Source: Variovorax sp. RA8 (GTDB lineage Bacteria; Pseudomonadota; Gammaproteobacteria; Burkholderiales; Burkholderiaceae_C). Taken from it: a stretch of 64,000 nucleotides of DNA. A program made the translations under genes and the position numbers. The stretch is taken from positions 4,394 to 68,393 of the forward strand of contig NZ_LR594665.1 in the NCBI RefSeq assembly GCF_901827175.1. The letters run 5' to 3'. Below the pieces are notes generated by a model. That model ran no database searches. It was not told the origin of the DNA and saw nothing but the letters and a program-made list of their open reading frames with translations. Of this stretch, positions 36,760-46,374 are shown piece after piece (position 1 is the first letter of the stretch; every line of letters begins with the position of its first letter).

Positions 36760-39700
36760 GGGGTCTCCTCGTTTTCAGTGCAATAAGTGACGGTACGCAA
36801 AGCTAGCACTGGCGCGGGGGTGGTCTGGGTAGACCGTTGATTTCATTGACTTTCCTGTTCGCTTTGTAAACGGGTATGGTGGCCTCCCACTTTTGAGGTT
36901 CACGATGCAGGGTTGGCACACAACGTTTTTGTGGATGCGTGGGCTCCCCCGCGATATCAGCGACTTCGAGATGAAGGCATTTTTCACCTTCGATGGTGCC
37001 GAGCGCGACGCAATCAATGCACGCCGAGGTGATTCCCACAAGCTTGGTCTGGCGCTCCATATTGGTTTCCTGCGCATGAGTGGGCGTTTGCTCGGTGCCT
37101 TTCGGGTAATTCCAGTAGCCTTGTGGCGCCACCTTGGCAACGAGCTTGGCATTGCAGCACCAGAAGTCGCCTCGCTGAGAGCCATGTATGAACGCGGGCG
37201 CACGCTATTCGATCACCAACAAGTAGCCTGCACGGTCCTTGGATTCCAGTGGATGAGCGAGCACCAGCGCCGCTCACTGGTACGTGAACTGCGCGACGAA
37301 GTGGCGCGCTGCGCCGACCGCGATCAGCTACTCGTGCGGGCGCGTCAATGGCTGTACAAGAACAAGCTGGTGATCGTGCACGAGCGGGCAATTCGGACAC
37401 TGATTGCGGCGGCACTTGCCCAGCTTGAAGTTGAAACAGGCACCGCCATCGCCGCCAGCGTTGATCCAGCAACACTTGATCGCTGGCGAGCCTCAGTTTC
37501 AGAGCTGCGCCCAGATGGACAAACCCAGCAGAGTTGGCTATGGGCTGCACCGGCGAAACACTCAACCCGCCAAATCAGCGAGGTACTGGAGCGCATCGAC
37601 CTGCTTTACACGCTGGACGTTCATAAGCACCTGGCAGACATCCCCGATCTCATCTTGCGCCGCTACGCGCGCCGACTTGTCTCCAGGCCGCCCTCAGCCG
37701 GAGCCAAGATCAAAGAGCCAGCGCGCACCGTGGAGGTCGCATGCTTTCTTCGGTATTGCCTGTTCACCACCACAGACCAGTTGATCCTTATGGTGCAGCG
37801 CCGGATCGCCGATCTGTGGCGTCAGGCTGCCGCCGATGTCCCCGCTACCGTCAATTGGGCCGCAATGTACAAAACGCTGCTCGGCGAACTTGTTGCCTTG
37901 AGCGCGCAAGGTGCGGTGCCAGATGCTGAGTTGCGTGCCCGTCTTGAAGCCTTGATCACCGAAACCCAGAAACGCAAACCACCGAGCAGGGCCTCCCTGG
38001 TCCGCGAGGGATTGATTGATGGAATTCGCCCCGTGCGGTCGTTGCTCGTCGCCATTGCAAAGCTGCCCTGGCAGGCCACCGGCGAGCATCCTGCCATCGA
38101 GTACCTTGCCAAGCTGCAAGCTTTATATCTCAAAGGATCCAGAAAGCTGCCAGTTGAAGTGGTGGCACCAAGTCTGGGAATGATCTGGCAGGTTTCGATC
38201 TCCAGCCCAGACCGGGAACGGGCGTTTCAGGCGTTGGAGGTGGCCACCCTGTTTGCCCTGCGCCGCGCGGTGCGCAATGGCTCGGTCTGGATTGAGCACA
38301 GCCTGAGCTTTCGGGGTCGTGCGCGCTTGTTCTTCACGGACGAGCGTTGGCAGGCAGAGTCCAAGAAACACTATGCCCGTCTATCGTTACCCAGCAAGGC
38401 TGCCACTTTCTTGAAGCCTTTGCTGGCCAGAGTAACTGCCGGTGTCGATGCGGTGGCCGCTGCAGCCCGCAGTGGCGTACTGCGCGTGGATGATGAACTC
38501 CATTTGTCGCCATTGCCCGCAGAGGACGAAGACCCAGAAGTGACCAAGCTGCGCGCGGCTTTGGATCACCGCATCGGTGAGGTTCAATTGCCGGAAGTGA
38601 TTCTGGCCGTTGACGCCCAGGTGCGCTTTAGCTGGATCATGCTCGGACGTGAGCCGCGCTCTACCGACGAGCTGCTGATGGTCTATGCCGGCATCATGGC
38701 CCACGGCACCAGTCTGACTGCGGTCGAATGCGCGCGCATGATTCCGCAATTGTCTGCCACCAGCATTCGCCAGGCCATGCGCTGGGCGCGGGACGAACGG
38801 CGTCTGAGCCAGGCCTGCCAGGCTGTGCTGGAATTCATGCAGCGACACCCGATTGCCGCCACCTGGGGGCGGTCCGATTTGGCATCTTCTGACATGATGA
38901 CCATGGAGACCACCAAACGGGTGTGGCAAGCCCGGCTTGATCCTCGGCGCAACACACCTTCCATTGGAATCTACTCCCATGTAAAAGACCGGTGGGGCAT
39001 CTTCCATGCGCAGCCCTTTGTGCTCAATGAGCGCCAGGCGGGCGTGGCCATTGAAGGTGTCATCCGCCAAGAAAAGCTGGAGACCAGCCAGCTTGCTGTG
39101 GATACCCATGGCTACACCGACTTTGCCATGTCACATGCCCGTTTGCTTGGTTTTGATCTTTGCCCGCGGTTGAAGGAACTCAAACAGCGCCACCTCTTTG
39201 TGCCACGCGGCACCAAAGTGCCCGCAGAAATCGCTGCGGTGTGCGAAGCCAATGTCGACGTCGCTTTGATCGAAAAGCATTGGGATAGTCTGGTGCACCT
39301 GGCAGCCTCGGTCATGAGCGGACATGCCAGTGCGGTGGCAGCTCTTGCGCGGTTCGGTTCTGCCGCCCAGGGCGATCCAATCTATGAGGCTGGCGTGCAA
39401 TTGGGGCGGTTGCTGCGTACGGCGTTTTTGGCTGACTACTTTGTCAAGGACGCTTTCAGGAACGAGTTGCGCCGGGTGCTCAATCGGGGCGAGGCTGTTA
39501 ACGCCCTCAAGCGCGCCATTTATACCGGCCGGATCAGCCCGGCGCAGGCCAAACGTGTCGATGAAATGCAGGCTGTGGCCGATGCGTTGAGCCTGATGGC
39601 CAACATCGTGATGGCGTGGAATACCTCACAGATGCAGGCGGTCCTGGATCGCTGGTCGAACCGCCGCCAGGTCATTCCACCGGAACTGATCGGGAAGATT

Positions 39701-39963
39701 GCGCCCACCAGGCTGGAGAGCATCAACTTGCGGGGTGTGTTTCGCTTCCCGGTTGACCGCTATGCTGACCAAATCCTGCCTTCGCGGCCAAATGCATCGA
39801 TAACTGGCACCAATGGATGAAACCGACCACGGTTTGACGCCACGAATCGCAGATTTGAAAGTGAACAGGAAAGTCAATGAAATCAACGATCTACCAACAC
39901 CACCTCCGCGCCAGTGCTAGCTTTTCGTACCGTCACTTATTGCACTGAAAACGAGGAGACCCC
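36760..39963 (+). mobile_element. IS1071, copy 1
   Basis: 3204 bp, the canonical IS1071 length. It is bounded by GGGGTCTCCTCGTTTTCAG and its inverted form, within long (about 110 bp) terminal inverted repeats. The left flank is TAGTT and the right flank GATTA, so it has no own target duplication. Confidence 0.93.
36905..39820 (+). CDS. tnpA: IS1071 transposase (Tn3 family), copy 1
   Basis: 971 residues from ATG 36905 (MQGWHTTFL). It is a Tn3-family DDE transposase with the C-terminal block ending NLRGVFRFPVDRYADQILPS. IS1071 lacks a resolvase, so cointegrates must be resolved by homologous recombination. It differs from the other two copies by one residue: TTFLWMRG here, TTFLGMRG there. Confidence 0.94.
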   Translation: MQGWHTTFLWMRGLPRDISDFEMKAFFTFDGAERDAINARRGDSHKLGLALHIGFLRMSGRLLGAFRVIPVALWRHLGNELGIAAPEVASLRAMYERGRTLFDHQQVACTVLGFQWMSEHQRRSLVRELRDEVARCADRDQLLVRARQWLYKNKLVIVHERAIRTLIAAALAQLEVETGTAIAASVDPATLDRWRASVSELRPDGQTQQSWLWAAPAKHSTRQISEVLERIDLLYTLDVHKHLADIPDLILRRYARRLVSRPPSAGAKIKEPARTVEVACFLRYCLFTTTDQLILMVQRRIADLWRQAAADVPATVNWAAMYKTLLGELVALSAQGAVPDAELRARLEALITETQKRKPPSRASLVREGLIDGIRPVRSLLVAIAKLPWQATGEHPAIEYLAKLQALYLKGSRKLPVEVVAPSLGMIWQVSISSPDRERAFQALEVATLFALRRAVRNGSVWIEHSLSFRGRARLFFTDERWQAESKKHYARLSLPSKAATFLKPLLARVTAGVDAVAAAARSGVLRVDDELHLSPLPAEDEDPEVTKLRAALDHRIGEVQLPEVILAVDAQVRFSWIMLGREPRSTDELLMVYAGIMAHGTSLTAVECARMIPQLSATSIRQAMRWARDERRLSQACQAVLEFMQRHPIAATWGRSDLASSDMMTMETTKRVWQARLDPRRNTPSIGIYSHVKDRWGIFHAQPFVLNERQAGVAIEGVIRQEKLETSQLAVDTHGYTDFAMSHARLLGFDLCPRLKELKQRHLFVPRGTKVPAEIAAVCEANVDVALIEKHWDSLVHLAASVMSGHASAVAALARFGSAAQGDPIYEAGVQLGRLLRTAFLADYFVKDAFRNELRRVLNRGEAVNALKRAIYTGRISPAQAKRVDEMQAVADALSLMANIVMAWNTSQMQAVLDRWSNRRQVIPPELIGKIAPTRLESINLRGVFRFPVDRYADQILPSRPNASITGTNG

Positions 39964-41065
39964 GATTAGCGCCATCGAGCGCTGCCGCACGTCCGCGCTG
40001 GGTGGTCACGTCGAGCAGTGCGACGCCTGCGGGCACCAGCGCATCGCTTTCAACAGTTGCCGCAACAGGCACTGTCCGAAGTGCCAGTCGCTGGTGCGCG
40101 CCCAGTGGCTGCAGGACCGGCAGGCCGAACTGCTGCCGGTCGAGTACTTTCACATCGTCTTCACCGTACCGCAGGAGATTGCCGCCATCGCGTACCAGAA
40201 CAAGGCCGTGGTGTACGACATCCTGTTTCACGCCACCTCTGAGACGCTGCGCACCATCGCCGCCGACCCCAAACATCTCGGAGCCGAGATCGGCTTCATC
40301 ACCATCCTGCATACCTGGGGCCAGAACTTGCTGCATCACCCGCATCTGCACTGCGTCGTGCCCGGCGGTGGGGTGGCCCCGGACGGCAAGCGCTGGATCG
40401 CCTGCCGAGCGGGCTTCTTCCTGCCGGTGCGGGTGCTGTCGCGGCTGTTTCGCCGCCTGTTCCTGACACAGTTGCGCAGCGCCTTCGACAACGGGGAACT
40501 GCGCTTCTTCAACGGCCTGGCTGCGCTACAGGATTGCGATGCCTTCGCCAGCTACCTGGCGCCCGCAACCCAGGCCGAGTGGGTGGTCTACGCCAAGCCA
40601 CCTTTCGGCGGGCCCGAGCAGGTCCTGAACTACCTCGGGCGCTACACCCATCGCGTGGCGATCTCCAACAACCGCCTGGTCGACTTCGCCGATGGCGAGG
40701 TGGCCTTTGCGTGGAAGGACTACCGCCACGAATCGCGCCACAAGGTCATGCGCCTGGATGCCCAGGAGTTCGTCCGCCGCTTCCTGCTGCATGTCCTGCC
40801 CCCTGGATTCCAGCGCATCCGCCACTATGGGCTCCTGGCCAACCGCTATCGCGAGACCAAGCTCGACCACTGTCGCCAGCTGCTGGCGGCACCCGCACCG
40901 GTCGTGGAGTTGCCCGATGCACCGCTGGACTATCGGGACCGCTATCAGCGCCTGACTGGCGTGTCTCTGCGCGACTGCCAGCATTGCGGTCGTGGCCAGA
41001 TGGTGCGAATCGAATCCTTTCTGCCGGGAACCTTGCCGCGCGGTCCGCCGCCCATCCCCTCATGA
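39914..41065 (+). CDS. IS91-family (HUH) transposase, N-terminally truncated, copy 1
   Basis: The frame starts at a GTG inside the IS1071 terminal repeat, so the first 17 residues are IS1071-encoded. From ISAIERC onward it is an IS91-type transposase. A zinc-finger region HVEQCDACGHQ...CRNRHCPKCQ is followed by the HUH motif HPHLHCVVPGGG (about 142-153) and the tyrosine-bearing YLGRYTHRVAISNNRL (about 240). The natural N-terminus (about 30-40 residues) is gone, so activity is doubtful. Confidence 0.75.
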   Translation: MLAFRTVTYCTENEETPISAIERCRTSALGGHVEQCDACGHQRIAFNSCRNRHCPKCQSLVRAQWLQDRQAELLPVEYFHIVFTVPQEIAAIAYQNKAVVYDILFHATSETLRTIAADPKHLGAEIGFITILHTWGQNLLHHPHLHCVVPGGGVAPDGKRWIACRAGFFLPVRVLSRLFRRLFLTQLRSAFDNGELRFFNGLAALQDCDAFASYLAPATQAEWVVYAKPPFGGPEQVLNYLGRYTHRVAISNNRLVDFADGEVAFAWKDYRHESRHKVMRLDAQEFVRRFLLHVLPPGFQRIRHYGLLANRYRETKLDHCRQLLAAPAPVVELPDAPLDYRDRYQRLTGVSLRDCQHCGRGQMVRIESFLPGTLPRGPPPIPS

Positions 41066-41433
41066 ACACAAGCCCGGCCTTCACCCCATGCGCTTCCAGA
41101 TCCGTGTCGCGAAGCGATAGGTGTCCCTTTGCATGCTCACGCCCATCAATGGCGAGAGCCTCTCGCCACGCCCTCGTGGCAGCGCCAATGCACACGCCGC
41201 AGCCCCCCGTTCTTCGGTGCCAGCTCAACCCAGCGCTGCAATTTCCTCAGCCTTGCGCACCTGCGCCTCGCGCTTGGACAAGTCGGTGCTGATTCAATCC
41301 CCATAGCGCACCACCACCTGGACGGCGGTTTAGTTCAACGGGATCTTTAGCCTACCGGCTGCGGAACAGGCGTCGCGGGGTTGATCAGCGTCTGCGCGCC
41401 GCAGCCGCCAGGCTAAAGACTCTCTGCATTATG
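39964..41433 (+). mobile_element. 5'-truncated IS91-family element, copy 1
   Basis: 1470 bp cut at its left by IS1071. It ends near a terminus-like segment with GGCTAAAGACTCTCTGCATTATG. It is repeated exactly in length and inverted at 44855-46324. Confidence 0.7.
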
Positions 41434-41916
41434 GAGAGCTTTCCATAAGCAGCGGTTGCTGCTGGTTGCGGGAGCGCCATGACTTCTCGCTCTTTGTACC
41501 CAAGCCGCCATCGGAGGGATACGCAGCCTCTGAGGCCCTATGTCCAGTTTTAGATACGGCCGACTTTGGGGAAATGTCGCTACTGCGCTTTGTCTCGAAC
41601 GACGACGCCCCCAAGGCCCAACAGGTGCTATCGATCTCAAGGCATCCATGGACTATGAGTATCTTTGAACTGGAAGTTGAAAACTGTTTAGCGAAGCGGG
41701 TGAAGCCCACCTTCCAGAAGTCTACACCTGTCCTAGCGTCCGCACAGGAACCTTATGGGTAGCGCATATTGATTTCCTCAGGGTTCGCCACATTCAAAAA
41801 TGCCAGTGCGAAGACCGAGAACGGATACCAACATCTGACCCCCGGTGTTTTAACTTTGTTTGAGGTTTCCCGGGAACGTCAAAGGCTTGAGTTGAGCAGG
41901 TTTGAAGAATCCACTT
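41434..41916. other. Spacer between IS91-family fragment and amidase, no clear gene
   Basis: Short frames on both strands (for example 41466-41762 plus) lack ribosome-binding sites and recognisable domains. An imperfect palindrome ATGGAGAGCTTTCCAT sits at the junction with the repeat. It probably derives from the source of the amidase locus. Confidence 0.5.
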
Positions 41917-43344
41917 TTATTGAGCGAACACTTTGGGCCTGAATGCTCGCCAAGGCTGCAATCGTTCAAGGTCACGAGCGACCTGAAGCAAAACATCTTC
42001 ACGCCCCATTCCCGCCACCATTTGAATGGGGACGGGCATCTCGTCATGCATGCCTGCTGGCAAGGTTAGCGCTGGCAGTCCGGTCATGTTGAACTGCGCC
42101 GTGAAAGGAATCGCATCGAAGAGCCGGTCGTACCAGCCATGAGCGTCGAGACTCGCATCGTTTTGATCCAGGTACCCAAGGGGCAGTGGCGTGCGTTTCA
42201 AGGCGGGCATCAAGATGATGTCGTAGCGCGTGAGAAATACGCCGAGACTTCGGGACATGGTGTTCATCACGGCAAACACATCCTCGATGTCCATCGCCGT
42301 CAATGCGTTGCCCGCCTGCGCGCAGGCCAGCGTCACTGCCTCAAGCACATCTGGCCCAGGTTCACGGCCCATAGCGGCTTTCAACCCATTGACCCCCACC
42401 GCAAGGAAAGACATCCACGCCGAAAAATTCGCGCGCATGAAAGCATCAACGTCATAGACAGGCGCCGTTTCCTCAATCACATGCCCCTGGGCCTCCAACA
42501 AGCGGGCGGTGCGCTGCAGCGCCTCGTCGATTTGCCGCTCCACCGCCGGCGCCTTGGGCCACTGCCGCACCAACGCTACTTTCAGTGGCCGGGTGTCGGA
42601 AGCAATCGCGCGCACGTAGGACTGGGTTGGCAAGGCGATGCCTTGGGTCGCGCCGATGTCGGGGCCTGCGACAGCATCGAGCAATGCCGCGCAATCGCGT
42701 ACCGTTCGGGTCACGGCGAATTCGCAGGCCATACCGAGCACTAGCATCCCGTGGTAAGGGCCAAGAGGCGTTCGGCCCCGAGATGGTTTCAATCCGATCA
42801 GGCCGCAAGAGGCCGCTGGAATCCGTATGGAACCTGCGGCATCGTTGGCATGCGCCACGGGCACAATGCCAGCCGCTACAGCGGCCGCTGAACCCCCTGA
42901 AGAGCCGCCAGAAGAGCGATCGAGGTTGTAGGGGTTGCGGGTGGGCCCGTGAAGAACCGACTCGGTGGTGGCGTTGAAGCCGAACTCGGGCGTTGCTGTG
43001 ATCCCGATGGTGTTGAGGCCCGCCTTGCGAAAGCGCGTGAACAGTTCACTGTCTGCCGGAGGAATGAACTCGCCCTTGGCCAGCATGCGGGTGCCCATCA
43101 TTTGCGGCACGCCGCCTACCGCCAGAACCTGGTCCTTGACCAAAAATGGCACGCCAGCAAAAGCGCCCTCGCTGTCGCCCATCACTGGAGGGTCCAGCCT
43201 GCGGACAACGGCATTGATTGAACCGTTTACCGAATCGATTGCGCGGTTGGCACAGTCGGTGAGTTCTGCTCCGCTCACTTCTCCGGCTCTGACCAAATCG
43301 GCCAATCCAGTGGCGTCATGTGCGCTGTAGTCCTTCAAGTCCAT
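41917..43344 (-). CDS. Amidase-signature family hydrolase
   Basis: 475 residues. The Ser-cisSer-Lys triad is visible: Lys70 in FLVKDQ, Ser148 in SSGGSSGGS, Ser172 in [11 protein letters not shown]. The wording around the triad and the C-terminal [18 protein letters not shown] resemble the 6-aminohexanoate-cyclic-dimer hydrolase (NylA) branch. Xenobiotic amidases on other IS1071 elements belong to the same superfamily. It hydrolyses a C-N amide bond of unknown substrate. No signal peptide. The LuxR gene lies 86 bp upstream on the same strand, so they may be co-transcribed. Confidence 0.85.
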   Translation of the reverse strand: MDLKDYSAHDATGLADLVRAGEVSGAELTDCANRAIDSVNGSINAVVRRLDPPVMGDSEGAFAGVPFLVKDQVLAVGGVPQMMGTRMLAKGEFIPPADSELFTRFRKAGLNTIGITATPEFGFNATTESVLHGPTRNPYNLDRSSGGSSGGSAAAVAAGIVPVAHANDAAGSIRIPAASCGLIGLKPSRGRTPLGPYHGMLVLGMACEFAVTRTVRDCAALLDAVAGPDIGATQGIALPTQSYVRAIASDTRPLKVALVRQWPKAPAVERQIDEALQRTARLLEAQGHVIEETAPVYDVDAFMRANFSAWMSFLAVGVNGLKAAMGREPGPDVLEAVTLACAQAGNALTAMDIEDVFAVMNTMSRSLGVFLTRYDIILMPALKRTPLPLGYLDQNDASLDAHGWYDRLFDAIPFTAQFNMTGLPALTLPAGMHDEMPVPIQMVAGMGREDVLLQVARDLERLQPWRAFRPKVFAQ

Positions 43345-43430
43345 GTCTCAAGCTCCTTATTTATGTCCTGTCACTTCAGGGCAAAGAGAGCTTGCAGCAA
43401 AGCGTCAATCTTTTGAATGATGCAAATGAC

Positions 43431-44462
43431 CTATGGTGGCGAAGATCGGTCGGGGCTGGCCGAAGCAAGGACGGAGGCCAGCGTCGCTCGGTTGTGGACG
43501 CCCAGCTTGTCGTAGATTTGGCTCGTCTGATTGCGCACCGTAGCCGGGGAAATACCCAGATGGCGCGCGACGTGTTTATGGCTGAGGCCTTGGGTCAAGA
43601 GTGCTGCCACTTCCGCTTCGCGCGGGCTTAACCGACTGACCGGTGACAGGGGTCTGACGTGCACTCTCCGAAGTCCAGCGCCGTCGTCGACTTTGGCTGG
43701 CTTCGCGGTGATGACCAGTCCCAAATCATCAGCCACGAGTCGACCGGTGCGCGTCAGTGCCGTTCGGATGGCTGCCTGCAACTTATCGCGGACGGGGCCC
43801 TCAGCATCCATTCCCAAGGCAAGCAACCCGGCACCGCCAAAGACGCAGTGCCCGGCAGCGGAGACCAGCAGCTCAACACCCTCACCGCTAGTCGCGGCAG
43901 TCACGTCTGCCCGTTGGCGGATTTGTCGGTCCAACACCTCAACCGATGCGTACAGAAAATCGCGTTCTCCGTTGTGCCAGCGGCGCACGGACGATCCCCC
44001 ATGGCGCAAACAGGCCAAGAACAATGAGCCTTGATGATCCGTTCGTATCTGGGTGGCTGTGGCGATGGACCCGATGCCATACCGATCCACCATCGCCATC
44101 ATCCCGTCCGTCTGCACGGCTTGACTTCGCAGGTACGTGGCAACTCGTCTCGGGGCCTTGCGAATCTGATCAAGCAACAGATCTTCGTGGCTCATCGCCT
44201 GCCATGTTTGATAGAAGTCACCCGGCAGGTTCAGCGCAGCCGTGCCATGCATCACCGGGCCGGTATTGCTTGAGTTTGACGGCACGCCATTGCCCGCGCT
44301 TGAAGTCTCCCAGCCCAGGAACCCATACCAGGCCGAATCAAAGCCCAGCACCTTAGCCAGCCGCCTCACGCACCCATCCAGAGCAGAAAGCGGGGGCATT
44401 TCCTCTAGAAGTCGATCGACATCATTGAGGTAGGTCGAAAAGGTTCGAATGCTGCAGGTCAA
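43431..44462 (-). CDS. LuxR-family transcriptional regulator
   Basis: 343 residues. The N-terminal 200 residues form a GAF/PAS-like sensor region without a recognisable autoinducer-binding signature. The C-terminal LuxR HTH is SRLSPREAEVAALLTQGLSHKHVARHLGISPATVRNQ and on (about 277-330). It lies directly upstream of the amidase in the same direction and is the obvious candidate controller of amide catabolism. Binding sites are not identifiable. Confidence 0.85.
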   Translation of the reverse strand: MTCSIRTFSTYLNDVDRLLEEMPPLSALDGCVRRLAKVLGFDSAWYGFLGWETSSAGNGVPSNSSNTGPVMHGTAALNLPGDFYQTWQAMSHEDLLLDQIRKAPRRVATYLRSQAVQTDGMMAMVDRYGIGSIATATQIRTDHQGSLFLACLRHGGSSVRRWHNGERDFLYASVEVLDRQIRQRADVTAATSGEGVELLVSAAGHCVFGGAGLLALGMDAEGPVRDKLQAAIRTALTRTGRLVADDLGLVITAKPAKVDDGAGLRRVHVRPLSPVSRLSPREAEVAALLTQGLSHKHVARHLGISPATVRNQTSQIYDKLGVHNRATLASVLASASPDRSSPP

Positions 44463-44854
44463 CAGCTGGCCCCCGTTGCTTAAGAATGGAAAGGAGTAGC
44501 ACGCGTATCAATGTACTGGACTTCAACCGCTTCTGTAGACAATTATCATCTTCCAGTTCGAAGTTGTGACGTCTCCCCCATATCCGGACACTTTCAAACT
44601 GGAGTTGGACGGCTTCCGGCTTGTTGACCCGACCTCTTTTTGACGTACTCACTCGGGGTCAGGTCTGGGCGATGACAACATCTGACATTGGCAGGGCAAC
44701 GCATGGCAGGCAATAGCCCATCGCTGATGAGTGGCCGCTGCCGAATTTACAGCGGTTGGGCGCCTCGCAGGATGACGAATGGCAGGTTTCGGCGGCGACT
44801 GTCATTGGGCTGCAAAACCTGACCGGCTGCAGTCAGCCTTTATGTACAGCTGTG
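44463..44854. other. Spacer upstream of the regulator, no clear gene
   Basis: No coding potential above background. It should contain the promoter for the regulator-amidase pair. Its right edge is the point where the inverted copies diverge. Confidence 0.5.
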
Positions 44855-46324
44855 CATAATGCAGAGAGTCTTTAGCCTGGCGGCTGCGGCGCGCAGACGC
44901 TGATCAACCCCGCGACGCCTGTTCCGCAGCCGGTAGGCTAAAGATCCCGTTGAACTAAACCGCCGTCCAGGTGGTGGTGCGCTATGGGGATTGAATCAGC
45001 ACCGACTTGTCCAAGCGCGAGGCGCAGGTGCGCAAGGCTGAGGAAATTGCAGCGCTGGGTTGAGCTGGCACCGAAGAACGGGGGGCTGCGGCGTGTGCAT
45101 TGGCGCTGCCACGAGGGCGTGGCGAGAGGCTCTCGCCATTGATGGGCGTGAGCATGCAAAGGGACACCTATCGCTTCGCGACACGGATCTGGAAGCGCAT
45201 GGGGTGAAGGCCGGGCTTGTGTTCATGAGGGGATGGGCGGCGGACCGCGCGGCAAGGTTCCCGGCAGAAAGGATTCGATTCGCACCATCTGGCCACGACC
45301 GCAATGCTGGCAGTCGCGCAGAGACACGCCAGTCAGGCGCTGATAGCGGTCCCGATAGTCCAGCGGTGCATCGGGCAACTCCACGACCGGTGCGGGTGCC
45401 GCCAGCAGCTGGCGACAGTGGTCGAGCTTGGTCTCGCGATAGCGGTTGGCCAGGAGCCCATAGTGGCGGATGCGCTGGAATCCAGGGGGCAGGACATGCA
45501 GCAGGAAGCGGCGGACGAACTCCTGGGCATCCAGGCGCATGACCTTGTGGCGCGATTCGTGGCGGTAGTCCTTCCACGCAAAGGCCACCTCGCCATCGGC
45601 GAAGTCGACCAGGCGGTTGTTGGAGATCGCCACGCGATGGGTGTAGCGCCCGAGGTAGTTCAGGACCTGCTCGGGCCCGCCGAAAGGTGGCTTGGCGTAG
45701 ACCACCCACTCGGCCTGGGTTGCGGGCGCCAGGTAGCTGGCGAAGGCATCGCAATCCTGTAGCGCAGCCAGGCCGTTGAAGAAGCGCAGTTCCCCGTTGT
45801 CGAAGGCGCTGCGCAACTGTGTCAGGAACAGGCGGCGAAACAGCCGCGACAGCACCCGCACCGGCAGGAAGAAGCCCGCTCGGCAGGCGATCCAGCGCTT
45901 GCCGTCCGGGGCCACCCCACCGCCGGGCACGACGCAGTGCAGATGCGGGTGATGCAGCAAGTTCTGGCCCCAGGTATGCAGGATGGTGATGAAGCCGATC
46001 TCGGCTCCGAGATGTTTGGGGTCGGCGGCGATGGTGCGCAGCGTCTCAGAGGTGGCGTGAAACAGGATGTCGTACACCACGGCCTTGTTCTGGTACGCGA
46101 TGGCGGCAATCTCCTGCGGTACGGTGAAGACGATGTGAAAGTACTCGACCGGCAGCAGTTCGGCCTGCCGGTCCTGCAGCCACTGGGCGCGCACCAGCGA
46201 CTGGCACTTCGGACAGTGCCTGTTGCGGCAACTGTTGAAAGCGATGCGCTGGTGCCCGCAGGCGTCGCACTGCTCGACGTGACCACCCAGCGCGGACGTG
46301 CGGCAGCGCTCGATGGCGCTAATC
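44855..46324 (-). mobile_element. 5'-truncated IS91-family element, copy 2 (inverted)
   Basis: An inverted duplicate, equal in length (1470 bp), of 39964-41433. It again abuts an IS1071 end at 46325. The shared breakpoint shows that IS1071 plus this fragment was duplicated as one block. Confidence 0.72.
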
Positions 46325-46374
46325 GGGGTCTCCTCGTTTTCAGTGCAATAAGTGACGGTACGAAAAGCTAGCAC
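45223..46374 (-). CDS. IS91-family (HUH) transposase, N-terminally truncated, copy 2
   Basis: Its translation is identical to the frame at 39914-41065, including the 17 residues contributed by the IS1071 terminal repeat. See that entry for motifs. Confidence 0.75.
   Translation of the reverse strand: MLAFRTVTYCTENEETPISAIERCRTSALGGHVEQCDACGHQRIAFNSCRNRHCPKCQSLVRAQWLQDRQAELLPVEYFHIVFTVPQEIAAIAYQNKAVVYDILFHATSETLRTIAADPKHLGAEIGFITILHTWGQNLLHHPHLHCVVPGGGVAPDGKRWIACRAGFFLPVRVLSRLFRRLFLTQLRSAFDNGELRFFNGLAALQDCDAFASYLAPATQAEWVVYAKPPFGGPEQVLNYLGRYTHRVAISNNRLVDFADGEVAFAWKDYRHESRHKVMRLDAQEFVRRFLLHVLPPGFQRIRHYGLLANRYRETKLDHCRQLLAAPAPVVELPDAPLDYRDRYQRLTGVSLRDCQHCGRGQMVRIESFLPGTLPRGPPPIPS

Larger units (their letters stand above)
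36760..41433 (+). repeat. 4674-bp inverted repeat, left arm (IS1071 plus IS91-family fragment)
   Basis: It pairs with 44855-49528. The arms have equal length and, apart from the one tnpA codon change noted, translate identically. They bracket 3.4 kb of unique cargo. Confidence 0.85.

Noticed and set aside
41466..41762. 98-codon frame beside the amidase
   Set aside because: No ribosome-binding site, no recognisable domain, and an equally good frame on the opposite strand.
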